64,000 nt of DNA, from contig JANFOG010000009.1 in NCBI GenBank assembly GCA_024336345.1, positions 1,736,001-1,800,000 on the forward strand, in the 5' to 3' direction. The translations under genes and the position numbers were made by a program. Of this stretch, positions 22,548 through 33,524 are shown piece after piece. Under the pieces are notes generated by a model. It had not been told where the DNA came from, did no database searches, and saw nothing but the letters and a program-made list of their open reading frames with translations. Numbering within the stretch: position 1 is the stretch's first letter; each line of letters opens with the position of its first letter. Source of the stretch: Mariannaea sp. PMI_226 (lineage: Eukaryota > Ascomycota > Sordariomycetes > Hypocreales > Nectriaceae).

Positions 22548-25152
22548 ATGGCATCCAATTCTAGCAAGGGCCGTACCGCCCTCGAGAAATTCCTCCGAGT
22601 CGACCAAGTCGAATACGATGAGCGCCCTCCTTCTATCTCAAATGCCGACCCGTTCATTGAGGAGGAGCCGACTGTAGGCGAGTTTCTTCGAGAGCTTACA
22701 CCTACCGTCCATGATATTGCGCTTTACTTCTACAATCTCTTTCCATTCTTGTCCTGGATTGGCAAGTATAACTGGATCTGGCTTGTGGGTGACTTGGTTG
22801 CCGGTAAGCTTTCTTTTCCCCATATCTTCATCTTCTCATCCGGTCGCGGAGTCAAATGCCGGGAGACATCACTGACCATCATCGTGTTTAGGTATCACTG
22901 TCGGCGCTGTCGTGGTGCCCCAATCTATGGCTTACGCTCAACTTGCCCAACTCCCTGTTCAGTATGGCTTGTATTCTTCATTCATGGGTGTCTTGATCTA
23001 CTGGTTCTTTGCTACCTCCAAGGATATTACTATTGGTGTATGTATCTTGTCAAACCTCGCGACTGAGTCTTCCCCGAAGTTTTGAACGCTCCTAGCTGAC
23101 CACAAAGCTCACAGCCCGTTGCCGTCATGTCCCAAGTCACGGGTAACATTGTTCTCCACGCTGCTCAAGTAATTCCTGATGTGCCTGGCCACGTTGTTGC
23201 ATCGGCTCTTGCCGTCATCATTGGTGCAATCGTGACGTTTCTTGGCCTAATCCGCCTGGGATGGATTGTCGAGTTCATCCCTCTCCCTGCTATCTGTGCC
23301 TTCATGACCGGATCTGGAGTCAACATCATAGCCGGTCAGGTGCCTAAACTCATGGGCATCAAGGGCGTCAACACTCGTGCTGCCACTTACGAAGTCATCA
23401 TCCAGACACTGAAGCACCTTGGCAGCAGTCAGATTGATGCTGCTCTTGGTCTCACAGCTCTGCTTATGCTGTACATCATCCGCTTCACATGCTCAACGCT
23501 TGCCAAGCGCCAGCCAAACCGCGCCAAGCTTTTCTTCTTCATCTCAACTTTACGAACTGCTTTCGTTATTCTGCTTTACACCGCCATTAGCGCTGGTGTC
23601 AACATCCATCGAAAAGATGATCCCATGTTTAGCATCATTGGGAAAGTGCCTCGAGGTAAGCCAACACAGGGCCCTCCTTGCTACCATCTTTATTCTTTAT
23701 TGTGCATGAACTAACAGTTTCAAAGGTTTTACCGACACTGGCGCCCCTGAGATTAACACTACCATCATCAAGGCCTTCTCCAGTGAGCTTCCTGCTGCCG
23801 TCATTGTCGTCCTAATTGAGCACATCTCCATTTCCAAGTCATTTGGCCGTGTCAACAACTACATTATCGACCCTTCGCAGGAGCTGGTTGCTATTGGTGT
23901 TACCAACTTGCTCGGTCCCTTCTTGGGCGCCTATCCTGCTACTGGTTCCTTTTCTCGTACTGCCATCAAGGCCAAGGCTGGCGTCCGAACCCCCTTTGCT
24001 GGTGTCATTACCGCTATTGTTGTCCTTCTTGCGCTCTACGCACTGACTGCTGTCTTCTTCTACATTCCCAATGCCGGCCTCGCTGCTGTTATTATCCATG
24101 CTGTCGGTGATGTCATCACACCCCCCAAGGTTGTCTATCAGTTCTGGCGAGTGGCTCCTCATGAAGTCATTATCTTCTTTGCTGGTGTTTTGGTCACTGT
24201 GTTCTCAACAATCGAGAATGGCATCTACACCACCATCTGCGTATCATTTGTTGTTGTTATCTTCCGCTTGTTCCAAGCAAAGGGTAGCTTCCTGGGTGTC
24301 GTTCGTGTCCGCACTTACAAGGCCAATGTTCATGACGGTACTGGAAGCCCTGGCTCGATTGCCCAAGAGGTTTCTGCCGACGAGAATGAGAGCTCCCTCC
24401 GAGCTGGTTTCCTTCCTTTGGACCACAGCGATGGCTCCAATCCCAAGGTTATTGTCCGATCTCCCTACCCTGGTGTCTTCATCTACCGTTTTGCTGAGGG
24501 TTTTAACTACCCTAATGCTACCCATTACCTCAACCACCTTACCAGAAGCATTTTCAAAGAGTGCCGCAGAACCGACCCCGCTCTTCTCGGCAGACTTGGC
24601 GACCGACCTTGGAACGATGGCGAGCCCCGTCACATTAAGGAGGTTACCGATGACAACCGTCCCATCCTCAAAGCGGTCATTCTTGATTTCTCTACTGTCA
24701 ACAATGTCGATGTCACCTCTGTGCAGGCTCTGATTGATGTCCGCAATCAACTTGACCGCTTCGCCGCCCCCGAGGTTGTTGATTGGCACTTTGCTAACGT
24801 TGAGAATCGCTGGACGAAGAGGGCCTTGGCTGCCGCTGGATTTGGATTCCGCACCCCTCACGACTCGCAGGCTGGCCAATGGCGATCCATCTTCTCCATT
24901 GCAGACCTTGGCGGTGATGACAGCGCTGCCACTGCCGTTGCTCTTGGCGACAAGGCTGCCCAAGTCTCCGTCAAGCAGGATATCGAGGCGATTGATAGCA
25001 ACAGCCAAGGCTCTGAGAAGGGCTTTGGCAAGAGCCCATCCTCTAGCACTCGTCTGATAGCTGTTCAAGGGCTTAACCGGCCTTACTTCCACCTCGATTT
25101 GCAAGAGGCCGTTGACGCTGCGGTGTCGAACGCGGAGGCTAAGCAGCACTAA
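22548..25152 (+). CDS. SulP-family sulfate permease with STAS domain
   Basis: High-affinity sulfate/H+ symporter-type permease of the plasma membrane, resembling Neurospora CYS-14 and yeast Sul1/2. Four exons: 22548-22803, 22892-23037, 23115-23655 and 23726-25152 (2370 nt, 789 aa). The SulP signature lies across exons 2-3: PQSMAYAQLAQLPVQYGLY, then TIGPVAVMSQVTG joined over an intron. Multiple transmembrane segments follow, with NLLGPFLGAYPATGSFSRTA typical of the family. The C-terminal third is a cytosolic STAS domain, with AVILDFSTVNNVDVTSVQ. Start at ATG 22548 gives the usual acidic hydrophilic N-terminus. Upstream lies an unusually long gene-free region. Such genes are normally induced by sulfur limitation through a CYS3/MetR-type bZIP factor (established for the family); I did not find a clear CYS3 palindrome close to the start. 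Confidence 0.95.
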
Positions 25153-25820
25153 TTTGTTCTATTTTTTTTCTCTCCCTGGCTTGCGAAATTGCTGGACATT
25201 GGCGCGACGCATCCCTGCGTTTTTGAAGATTGCCAGTCTATTTATATACCACGAGGTTGATTTTAGTTTATTGGTTGTTACTGGATGGCGAATTTTGCGC
25301 TGGTCATCTCCCATGTAGTTTGTGCATGGGCGATATAATGTTGATACCCTCAAACACATCCGTTTTTAATATATTGATGGCTCTGAGGGCGCCATCGGGC
25401 GCTCTTGTCATCTGACAATTCTATTCATGGTTTCCATTTGCTCTTGCACATGTTGTGATCGTATAGCCACCCATCCAACTTCGATCTCATTCTGGCGTCT
25501 CCGAGGCTGTCCTGCTGCTTGTGTTCAGGCATCCTGTGAAATTGGATCGTTGAGGCCGTCGGCCGAGCCCGCTTTACGATACCGGCCTCCAGTTTACAGC
25601 CTTCCACACAATTTGGCCTAGGGAACCCTGCTGCTGGTTTACACTGGGGAGAGGGAGAGAGGGGGAGGGGTAACTTGCTCTGGGTCAAGCTGCATTAATT
25701 AGTAGGTATTTTGAAGGTTTCGAGTCCACTGCACTCGCATTCGCAATTGGCTGTTATGAGATCATCACTTTCTCTTTCTCAGCTCAACCTGATAGTCTCG
25801 ACTTCTTTTCTATCACGAAT
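25153..25820. other. Intergenic: sulfate permease 3' region
   Basis: 3' flank of the permease gene, with T-rich sequence right after the stop. Short frames on both strands (25425-25688) lack motifs. No gene seen. Confidence 0.5.
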
Positions 25821-25821
25821 A

Positions 25822-25858
25822 AAAGGCCCTGATTGACTCGTGTGCTGAACGTTCAGCA
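25822..25858 (+). repeat. Left terminal inverted repeat
   Basis: Begins AAAGGCCCTGATTGACTCGT and ends in the 16-bp palindrome TGCTGAACGTTCAGCA. It pairs with 26331-26367. Confidence 0.6.
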
Positions 25859-26093
25859 GGCTGAAGGGTGGAGACAAAAATATTTCAGAAAATAATCTAT
25901 ACCTCTAATAGTAGTTCTTTCAGCATGAAAATAGACCCCAATTCTGGTTGAAGAGTTCTGCAAGTTTTCCTTTGTACCCTTTAACAATTGAACTATATTA
26001 ATAATAGCTTTGCATTTTGCGAACCAAATGAAGGTAAAAAAAAAATAGATTGAAAGCTTAAAATTGGGTAAAAGCTGTGCAAGGCTGAAGATT

Positions 26094-26223
26094 ATTATAC
26101 TAGTAGACCTTTCCCTATACTTTAGTAAGGAATTTTTTTACATTACAGTAAATATCCTTGGTATTATAGTGAATATCACCTATATTATAGTGAGTACTCC
26201 CTATAATACAGTAGACTTCCCCC
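26094..26223. repeat. Degenerate ~21-bp minisatellite, about six units
   Basis: Six imperfect head-to-tail units can be aligned, beginning near 26094, 26117, 26142, 26163, 26184 and 26205. The best-preserved three are exactly 21 bp and share ATTA(T/C)AGT(G/A)A(A/G)TA followed by a C/T-rich end. The repeat sits inside the inverted-repeat-bounded unit. Confidence 0.6.
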
Positions 26224-26330
26224 CTTCTTACTAGATTGCCATTTTTGGACCCAGGGCTCCTTTTCATAATTTGTGACTTCAGGCTACATACAGCAATTTT
26301 ATACATTTTGGATGTACCTATGGGCCTCCG

Positions 26331-26367
26331 TGCTGAACGTTCAGCACACGAGCCGATCAAGGCCTTT
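26331..26367 (-). repeat. Right terminal inverted repeat
   Basis: On the minus strand it reads AAAGGCCTTGATCGGCTCGT and then the same 16-bp palindrome as the left arm. Here the palindrome is extended to 18 bp (GTGCTGAACGTTCAGCAC). Confidence 0.6.
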
Positions 26368-27240
26368 GAAAGCGCTGTTGGCCAGCCAGCCCCGGTGAAA
26401 CGATACCTCACTTGTTCGATTCTGCCAGTGGCCATTTGCTCTATTGAACAAGCTGCACGCTATGAAAGAGGGACCAACAGAATGCAGCCTGAATAGCTCA
26501 GTGTATTGATGATCAGAAAAGAAGACTAACATCTAGGCTATGATGGATTGGATGTATCTATCCTTCCTCTTTCCTGCTTGTCTGCTTGCCCAGCCTGCCG
26601 GGCAAGCTCTTGAGGTCATACAGAACAACAGCAAATGAAAACAACACACACAAATCACACATAATAACCGAGCCAAAAGGCATCATGTGACAGTTTCACG
26701 CGTTCCACACGTTCAACATGCTCATGTACCTACCCCAAGATTGGAGCGTCCCGCCCCCCGCAGCTTCAGTTCGGCTGTGACTTGGGCAACCAAGCAAGCC
26801 ACCCTAAGCGACAGCATGGATGAAAGGCCCTTGTAAGGGGGATATTCCGAGAATTGACCCGTTCTTCACTCCGGCCCCCCGCGTTTTGTCTGAGCGGTAC
26901 GGCTGGGGTGCACGAATGTTGACTATCAAATCAACCAACCAGCTGAGACAAATGCGATAACTAAATCTGTCAAGGGTACTGTTATTGGTACAACTGGCTC
27001 TCTGTTTATCCAAGGTACATCCTACTGAGCAGCACAAGCAAGGGGTCACAAACAATTTTGCCAGCCTTCCACTTCCATTTCGGGGCCAGGAACTAAGACC
27101 TTGCAAGACATGATCATCCAACACGCCCGCTCTTCCACTCCTCCACACTTCCAGTACTTCGAAACTTTCCTCCCCAAGTGAACATATCGCTCTTTTATTA
27201 TCTACCGTACTTTATTAGATCACTAGACACACATTTAGCC
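26368..27240. other. Intergenic: upstream of zinc-finger gene
   Basis: No coding frame with motifs. The minus-strand frame at 26804-27148 is unsupported. The stretch just before 27241 probably contains the promoter of the C2H2 gene. Confidence 0.45.
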
Positions 27241-28186
27241 ATGTACTACCACTTCCAGTGTGGCTCTTGTTCAAAGACCTTTCCCTCCGGATTCCAGGCC
27301 CGAGAGAATCACTGCAGTTCCACAGGACACGAGCGGCCCCAATATGAATGCGAGAGCTGCCCGAGATGGTTCAGAAATCAATCTGCCTGTAACCAACATA
27401 TGGACGCGTTGAACCACTGGCCATATGAGTGTGCCGTCTGCGACGAAACCTGGCCCACGGCAGAGCAGCGCAAGGACCACCAGATTCGAACCCATTTCTA
27501 CTGCGGCCCTTGCAAACGTCAGTTCCAAAGCTTCAACAACATCAAGATGGTATACTCCATATAGGGCTTGGCCAAAGCTTGTTCAGGTATATGTTGACCC
27601 GTATTACAGCATCTCCAGTCTCGTATTCACCAAGGTACCAATATACGGTGCCCATTTTGTCGTGAAACCCGCTTCGCGACCGCCACGGGACTTACTCATC
27701 ACTTGGAGACCGGGTCTTGCTCAGTCGCTCATACCCTAAACCGTGATACAATCTATCAATTCATCCGATCCAAGGACCCTCAAGGAATCGTGTCCAAAAA
27801 CCTCATCGAATGGCAGCCGTCGTATTCGTGTGAAGTCAACGGGAAGTCTTGGAATGGATGGGCCTATGAGTGTTACATTTGCGGCCGCACCTATAAAGAG
27901 TTGCAAAGCCTGAACCAGCACGTCAACTCCCCCGTCCGTACGTGACAAAAGCCATCTCTCAGCCATGCCAAACAAAACCAATGCAATCATTAATTCCTGA
28001 CTGACATCTGCTTTAGACCAGCAAGCCTTGTATCATTGTCCACAGAGAGGATGTGCGAAGGACTTCAAAACTCTTGCCAGTCTCGTCAACCACTTGCAAA
28101 GCGAATCCTGTGGGTGTATCCCGTTCCACGAGGTTCAACGCGGGATTTCCGACTTCATTCGTGGGAATCGTATGTTGGAGTTCTAA
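27241..28186 (+). CDS. C2H2-type zinc-finger protein
   Basis: 268-aa protein in three exons: 27241-27549, 27610-27937 and 28017-28186 (807 nt). A series of C2H2-like fingers is visible: FQCGSCSKTFPSGFQARENH, YECESCPRWFRNQSACNQHM, YECAVCDETWPTAEQRKDHQ, FYCGPCKRQFQSFNNIKMHL (completed across intron 1), then IRCPFCRETRFATATGLTHH, YECYICGRTYKELQSLNQHV, and a last one across intron 2, YHCPQRGCAKDFKTLASLVN followed by H. A C-terminal tail ends ISDFIRGNRMLEF. It matches a common fungal family of small multi-finger proteins; most members are uncharacterised and may bind nucleic acid. Start ATG 27241 is the first ATG in this frame; the longer open frame upstream has no ATG. Confidence 0.88.
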
Positions 28187-29644
28187 TCTGGTAAAAAGAA
28201 CTCTCATCTGGGCGTCCTTTCTCTTTGGTTTATTATCCTACTTGATCGAATTTCAACAGAAATTTATCCAAGCAATGGAAGCTCAACATGCGCTCAGGGT
28301 TATCATTTTTGAAAATGGTCCATTTTAATGCTATGGACGTGCATATGTACTCGGCTGTAGCACCGCAGAGCGATACTACTTATGTATAGGACTATGGTTC
28401 ATAGGTTTTGTGGTGCTCGTTGGCGATTGGTTTTTCCTTCAAGTTCTCGTCGAACAAATAAGTCATGGTTTTTAAATCCCGTCCCTAGCCACTTCAGACA
28501 CTATTGTCATTGCCAAAACCAGCCCTTTCACGAATTGCTGAACGGAACAACCAATGAACAAGCATAACCCGAATCATTGCCATTTGACTGGGGTACACTT
28601 ACAAATGTATTACAGAGGCAATTTGAAATCACTTCATCCCAGGCCCTAGGACCAGACCAAGCATTTGGATCAACTAATGCGGCGTTGTGTTGTGGTACGA
28701 TATCAAAATAAGTTCTCACGTCTAAAAAAGACACCTGCCATCTCAAGCTCGTTTCCGCCACTTTTATTTCCACTTATTTGATGTCGACCCGAGTCCATCA
28801 AAACGTAACACCTCCGTATCTTGCCGTCTCGCGGGCTCAGATTTGTAAGGCTCGTTCATTGCAACCCTGTAGCAAAGAAGTTGGGAATGGTGAATTAGTA
28901 ATTCCCAAAAGATGCAGATTGCTCCCTCGTCACCTGAGAACATGCTGCGGCTCCGCGGGCCTTCAACGGCGCGGCAAGGTAGGGGGAAATCGACCAGGGT
29001 CCCAATCAATCGCCGTACGTGTTCGGATACTACAATAGCAGACAAGTTGGACGTTATCTAGTTGATTGAATGGTGCAGAGCTGGCAGGTGAAAATTTTGA
29101 TGGTATATGCTTATTTTTATATGAATTGTAAAGTTTTAGAGGCTGTGTTACTATCTCTGATTCTGGCCATAAGCTGACAATTTTCGTACCGGCAGAAGGA
29201 TCACGCACGGCTTACGCAGTTTTCCAACAAGAGTACATACTATTGCTGTTGCACTAAGAAAACAGCTGCGGCTATAGAAGGAGATTGCGGCAAATGCATT
29301 GAGGGAAATTTTCGTCCATGCATCTTTTACATCCGATGCATCGCGGGGTTTGGGCCTGGCCAAGGTCACATCTGCTGCATCGTCCAGCTCGACATTGATT
29401 ACTGAACAGCTCTGCTTTGCATACAATCGGCCGAACGGCTGACAGGTTCGGATGGATGCATGCTTACAGCATGATGCATACGATATAGCTCTTGTAATAT
29501 GAAAAAGTACGAAAATTAAAATCGCGAAATAGTATTTAAGAGTCTCGAGGAGCCAACTTAACTGAAGAAAAAAAAGCATCAGTACTTCAGACACCATTGA
29601 GAAACAACTCAGACGATCGGACTTGCATACTAAAATCTCTCACG
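28187..29644. other. Intergenic, no gene seen
   Basis: Short overlapping frames only. Nothing with domain motifs or convincing splice structure. The last about 150 bases presumably hold the promoter of the HD-hydrolase gene. Confidence 0.45.
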
Positions 29645-30512
29645 ATGATGGTTTCTCTCAAACTCAGCCAGTTTCTGGCTCTTGTTCTGCCAGTTCTGCA
29701 AGTAACCGTTGAGGCGACCGCTGTTCATAGAGACATTTCCTACGAGAGGAGCCTCCCCCACCGCACCCTCGCTGGAGTCACCATCGTCGACACTCCCATT
29801 GTCCGCGACGCCCAGGCATTTGCTCAAAAGCACAGCAGTGACTTTGTGTATAAGCATGTTATGCGCAGCTGGCTCTTCGGCGTCCTGGTCATCAACCACA
29901 ATGACACGCTCCGCAACTCGGTCGACCTGGAGGTGCACGCCGTGGCCGCCCTCCTGCACGACCTAGGCTGGGATCAAACCCCCGGGTCCCCTTTCATCAG
30001 CCAGGACAAGCGCTTCGAGATTGATGGCGCAATTGCCGCACGCAACTTCCTCAAGGGAAACCAGTACGGCAAAACCTGGGATGCACACCGAGTGCAGCTT
30101 GTTTTCGACGCCATTGCCCTTCATGCTGAGCCTAGCTTTGCCAACTACAAGGAATTCGAAGTGATGACTGCGAGCCAGGGAATCCTCTCCGAGTTCTCAG
30201 GACCGGTGCTTGGTGTCACTAGTAAGGAGTATGCCGCAGTCATCTCTGCCTTTCCAAACAACGACATGGCAAAAGGATTCAACGACACCATGCTTTGGCT
30301 CTGTGGTTCAAAGGCTGTTACAACTTACGGTATGTTCACTTTAAAACAACACCTCGGCTTTTGTGTTTATGTTTTTTCTTCTTTTTCTGACGAACAATTT
30401 ATTAGACACTTGGATTCAACCCTGGGGCGATAATTACATTCATAACTACCAGTCGAAGGGCAATAGATTCTTCGATACGGCGTTTCTGCATCTCCCCTCA
30501 GACCAAAAGTGA
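29645..30512 (+). CDS. Secreted HD-domain hydrolase (cyanamide hydratase-like)
   Basis: 263-aa HD-superfamily protein in two exons (29645-30329 and 30406-30512, 792 nt). After an N-terminal signal peptide (residues 1 to about 24, hydrophobic core SQFLALVLPVLQV) comes the metal-binding HD region. It has H71 in KHVMRSW, H98 in EVHAVAALL and the H105-D106 pair in LLHDLGWD, with further histidine in IALHAEP. The pattern (P-I-x-x-x-x-F...H-x-x-R...HD-x-G) fits fungal cyanamide hydratase-like proteins, in which the HD site hydrates nitriles/cyanamide; homologues mostly lack tested substrates. The second exon ends with FFDTAFLHLPSDQK. Secretion is inferred from the signal peptide, which cytosolic cyanamide hydratases lack. 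A formamidase gene lies about 6 kb downstream. Confidence 0.85.
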
Positions 30513-31672
30513 GGCAGAATAGTGTGAGGGCTACCCAGGCTTTTTGACAACCAAAAGATGGTTGTTACAGCACAAATTCAAAATTCTGGTAGCTTTCTAG
30601 GCCGCTCTTATGTGGAGTAGGTATGCTGGGGGATGGAGATAGACTGTGTGTATGTTGGTTTCTGTTCTGAGAGGAGAGAGATTATAATCAAATAGGTTTC
30701 ATTAGTTGTGTCGTCCCTGGGCTGTCACAACTCTTAACTGCTCGACCCTGTGTGTCCTGTTTTGAACATCGTTTACGACATCAAGTGTGACATGCCTTGA
30801 CTAGGAAAATATTTTGGTAACGGGTTCGATGGAATGAATAATTTATCATGCAGCTGAGGGTACAATTTACACTTCACCGGTCTAAAGTATTGGCATTTCA
30901 CCCGAAATTTACCTCTTAGACATGCATTTATTGATCTTTATGTGAATATTCGATCTGTCTGAAACCTAAAGACTATTGTCCTCCTAGCAACTACTAAACT
31001 TGAACTCCCACTCCATCTGATATCCTTGGATTTAAACAACATTCGATTCAATATCCCTCTGCTAACATGGGAGATTGAGACCGGTACAGATGGTCAGCTC
31101 CCGAGCTATGATTCAGAGTGGACTGACGATTCATTCACGAACATGCAACGCTCTAGGGATGGTGCAATTCCAAGAAGCATGAAGCGTGAGCGCATGATCT
31201 TTTTGATTTTCAGCCTCACAAATGCGTCTGATAGAGCATCCAGTCCTCCGCACAAATCAATGCTAGTCGGGTGATATCTAACTAGCATTTGAGGGCCGCG
31301 TCATCAACAAGAATGTCCCAATGATAATGCGACCAATAACGTGTCTACGCCTTGTAGGCAACCACTTAACGACAGAGCATTAGGGGACTATTTCTCAGCG
31401 ATTCAAGTTGCTAAAGTTCTTTTTTGATTGTTTCTGCAGCTGGAATTAGCTGAGAAGTAGTCTTTAAAGAGGGGAAACTGGTGAACATACGACAACAACT
31501 TCCCCGATAAGTATCAGGTTATTTTTCTCCAATGTTTACGATTTGTGGAAAATACGAAAAGTCCGTCATCAATTGTGTCGTATTTCGTATATTCATTGCC
31601 GAGGTGTGACCCGCCCTTGTTTGAAGGATCACAATCCCTGATGAACAATATAGCTTAATGGTACTTAGCTCC
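30513..31672. other. Intergenic, no gene seen
   Basis: A plus-strand frame near 31026-31274 has no motif. It opens soon after a TATA-less AT-rich stretch and I cannot support it. Confidence 0.45.
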
Positions 31673-32060
31673 TTATTCAAACTTCTTCTTGATCGACGGG
31701 TTGGTTTCCCCCTTGGCATCATTGTATGAGAGCTGAGCCTTGGCACCACCACCGGAAGGCAAGTTTGGCAAGTTTTTAGAGTTGATTCCAAGGTTTTCTT
31801 GCCTACAACGCTACCTTCACCAAAAGGCATGACTGTTTGAAACCTGTCTTTACTTGGGATGAATTGTAGGCGGGGTATGATCGTCCTGTGATGGCCTGTT
31901 CAACAACGCATGCCATTTAGGCTTCTTGAAGGGCTGATTTCCTTATCCTCGGGCTATCGAAAAATATTAAATACCCAGCCCAGCCTACCCTTACTTTCCT
32001 ACGGAAGAGCTGGTTCGTTCCGAGTCGTTGCAAAAGGAGTCTAATCCAATCCCATGACCC
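31673..32060 (-). CDS. Possible small spliced gene, unrecognised
   Basis: Three minus-strand segments join in frame through GT-AG introns: a segment ending at 31995 (reads WDWIRLLLQRLGTNQLFRRK), 31933-31854 (PFKKPKWHALLNRP...) and 31802-31673, which ends LSYNDAKGETNPSIKKKFE. The two introns have donors GTAAGG and GTAAAG and acceptors TCAG and GTAG. The product would be basic, Pro/Lys-rich and roughly 90 aa. The 5' end is unknown and would overlap the start region of the cysteine-rich gene on the other strand. I do not recognise the family. Support is only frame continuity and coding-like composition, so it may be chance. Confidence 0.25.
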
Positions 32061-32070
32061 TGACTTCAGG

Positions 32071-33524
32071 ATGCTGGGACCACGATACCTAATTCTCACC
32101 TTCTGTGTGCAGAGGGCATCTTCCTCAATGAGCTGCAGCTCAAGCAAGCATTCCAGTTATCCACCAACGACCTCAGCGAACTTAAAGCTAGCGGTTCAGA
32201 TGACCTACAAGACTTCGCCTCGACTACCAACATCTCCGCCATTCAATTTGGCGCACGAGAATTTTCTGGGTTGGTTCAGAGACAAAGTTGCTACCCTGGG
32301 TACCGTATGGCACGCCAACTCAAAACGGCTCTGTAGCACATGTTAGCTGATAATCACATCAGACCCTTGTTCAAACGGATTCTGTTGCGCGAACGGGTAC
32401 ACTTGTGTCGATGGAGGTTGTTGCAAAGGGAATTCAGTCCTTTGTGGGCCGGGTCGGTGTTTCTACCCAGATTCACAACAATGTTGTGAGTCTGGCCTCG
32501 TCTGCCTCAAGAGCCAAGATTGTCAACCAGATGGATGCTGCCCATCAGGTCAAGAACAGTGTGGAAGCAGCCACTGCTACAACCCAGACACCATGAGGTG
32601 TTGCTCAGACACTGGTACCAGCTGCCCCAAAGGCTACGACTGCGTGAGTGGCGGCTGCTGTCCTTCAGGTCAGAAACCATGTGGAACCAATAAATGTTAT
32701 GACCCCGATACTCAAATATGCTGTGACGATGGAAGTACTCCCTGGGGATGCCCGAAATCCAAAGAGTGCTGCTCGACAAATTACTGCTACGATCCTAATA
32801 GTGAAATCTGCTGTGACAATGGGTCATGCAAGAACGATACTACTTGTTGCGGGAACGAATGCTGCAAGGAGATTGCGTACTGTGGATCGAATGGTTATTG
32901 TTCTCGGTGTCCTGACGAAACAAAGATAGTGACAGCCACACAAAATATAGCGACTTGGAAACCAAAACTACCAGCGTGACGGAGCTGGAGGAGGAAGAGG
33001 AGCCAACGGGCTTCTCATGTATCCCTATGACTGCCTCGAATAGTGAAAACGGTACTTTGGTACTAGGCACTGACTGTGGACTTTCATATGAACCCGCCGA
33101 AACTACTTCAAGTGAGGTATCCGAGTCCACGACATTGGATGCTGACAGTCTCCATCTTCTAGCGAGACAAGCGTCCTGCAAAGCGCCATATACAACCACC
33201 AGTACCACCACGTTGACCGAGAAGTTTACTTCGACTACAACCACGACAGCAACAATCACAGAGGCTCCATCGGACTATGAGTTCTCCTGCCCTGAGATGG
33301 AGGTCACTAATAGTGTGGGGGACGTATTATCATTAGATGAAGACTGCGCCTTGGGTCTGTCACTTGCTTCACCGAGCACCACAAAGAGCGGGTCGTCTAG
33401 CGAATCTACAAGAGCTGCTTCGAGCAGCGATAAGGACAATAGCGCGGCCAATCTGATGCCCAGTTTCTTTGGGTCTTTACCGCTCCTCATTGCTTGGGTA
33501 ACTTTGTTCATTGCATTGCTTTGA
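32071..33524 (+). CDS. Cysteine-rich surface protein with C-terminal GPI-type signal; reading frame disturbed
   Basis: The body of the gene is clear: EGIFLNELQLKQAF and NISAIQFGAREFSGLVQRQS near 32112-32300. A phase-1 intron (32305-32362) leads to a long run of Cys-pair modules, 32363 to about 32915, built on the pattern C-C-x3-9-C-x4-G-C-C-P-x-G-x3-C-G-x3-C-Y-D-P. A Thr/Ser-rich region follows, with a hydrophobic tail ending SLPLLIAWVTLFIALL, a GPI-anchor-like C-terminus. Two problems appear. The ATG at 32071 gives a plausible hydrophobic start (MLGPRYLILTFC) but is 2 bases out of frame with EGIF. The Cys region ends in a stop at 32977 unless either a 1-base shift near 32955-32970 or a 44-nt intron (32907-32950) joins it to TKTTSVTELEEEEE. 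It is either mis-assembled, a pseudogene, or has an unrecognised start exon. Confidence 0.6.

Larger units (their letters stand above)
25822..26367. mobile_element. Candidate MITE-like element bounded by 37-bp inverted repeats
   Basis: The 37 bases at 25822-25858 match the reverse complement of 26331-26367 at 34 of 37 positions; all three differences are transitions. Each arm contains the palindrome TGCTGAACGTTCAGCA. The 546-bp unit between the outer ends is AT-rich, has no coding frame and includes a minisatellite. This is the structure of a short non-autonomous DNA transposon. No clear target-site duplication is visible, so the outer boundary may be wrong, and the arms could instead be two independent palindromic sites. 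Confidence 0.5.

Noticed and set aside
24071..25149. Long open frames in other phases and on the minus strand within the sulfate permease
   Set aside because: The permease STAS exon is unambiguous; these are shadows caused by its codon composition.
26236..26496. Short frames crossing the right inverted-repeat arm
   Set aside because: Composition and overlap on both strands point to chance frames in repeat DNA; no transposase motif was found.
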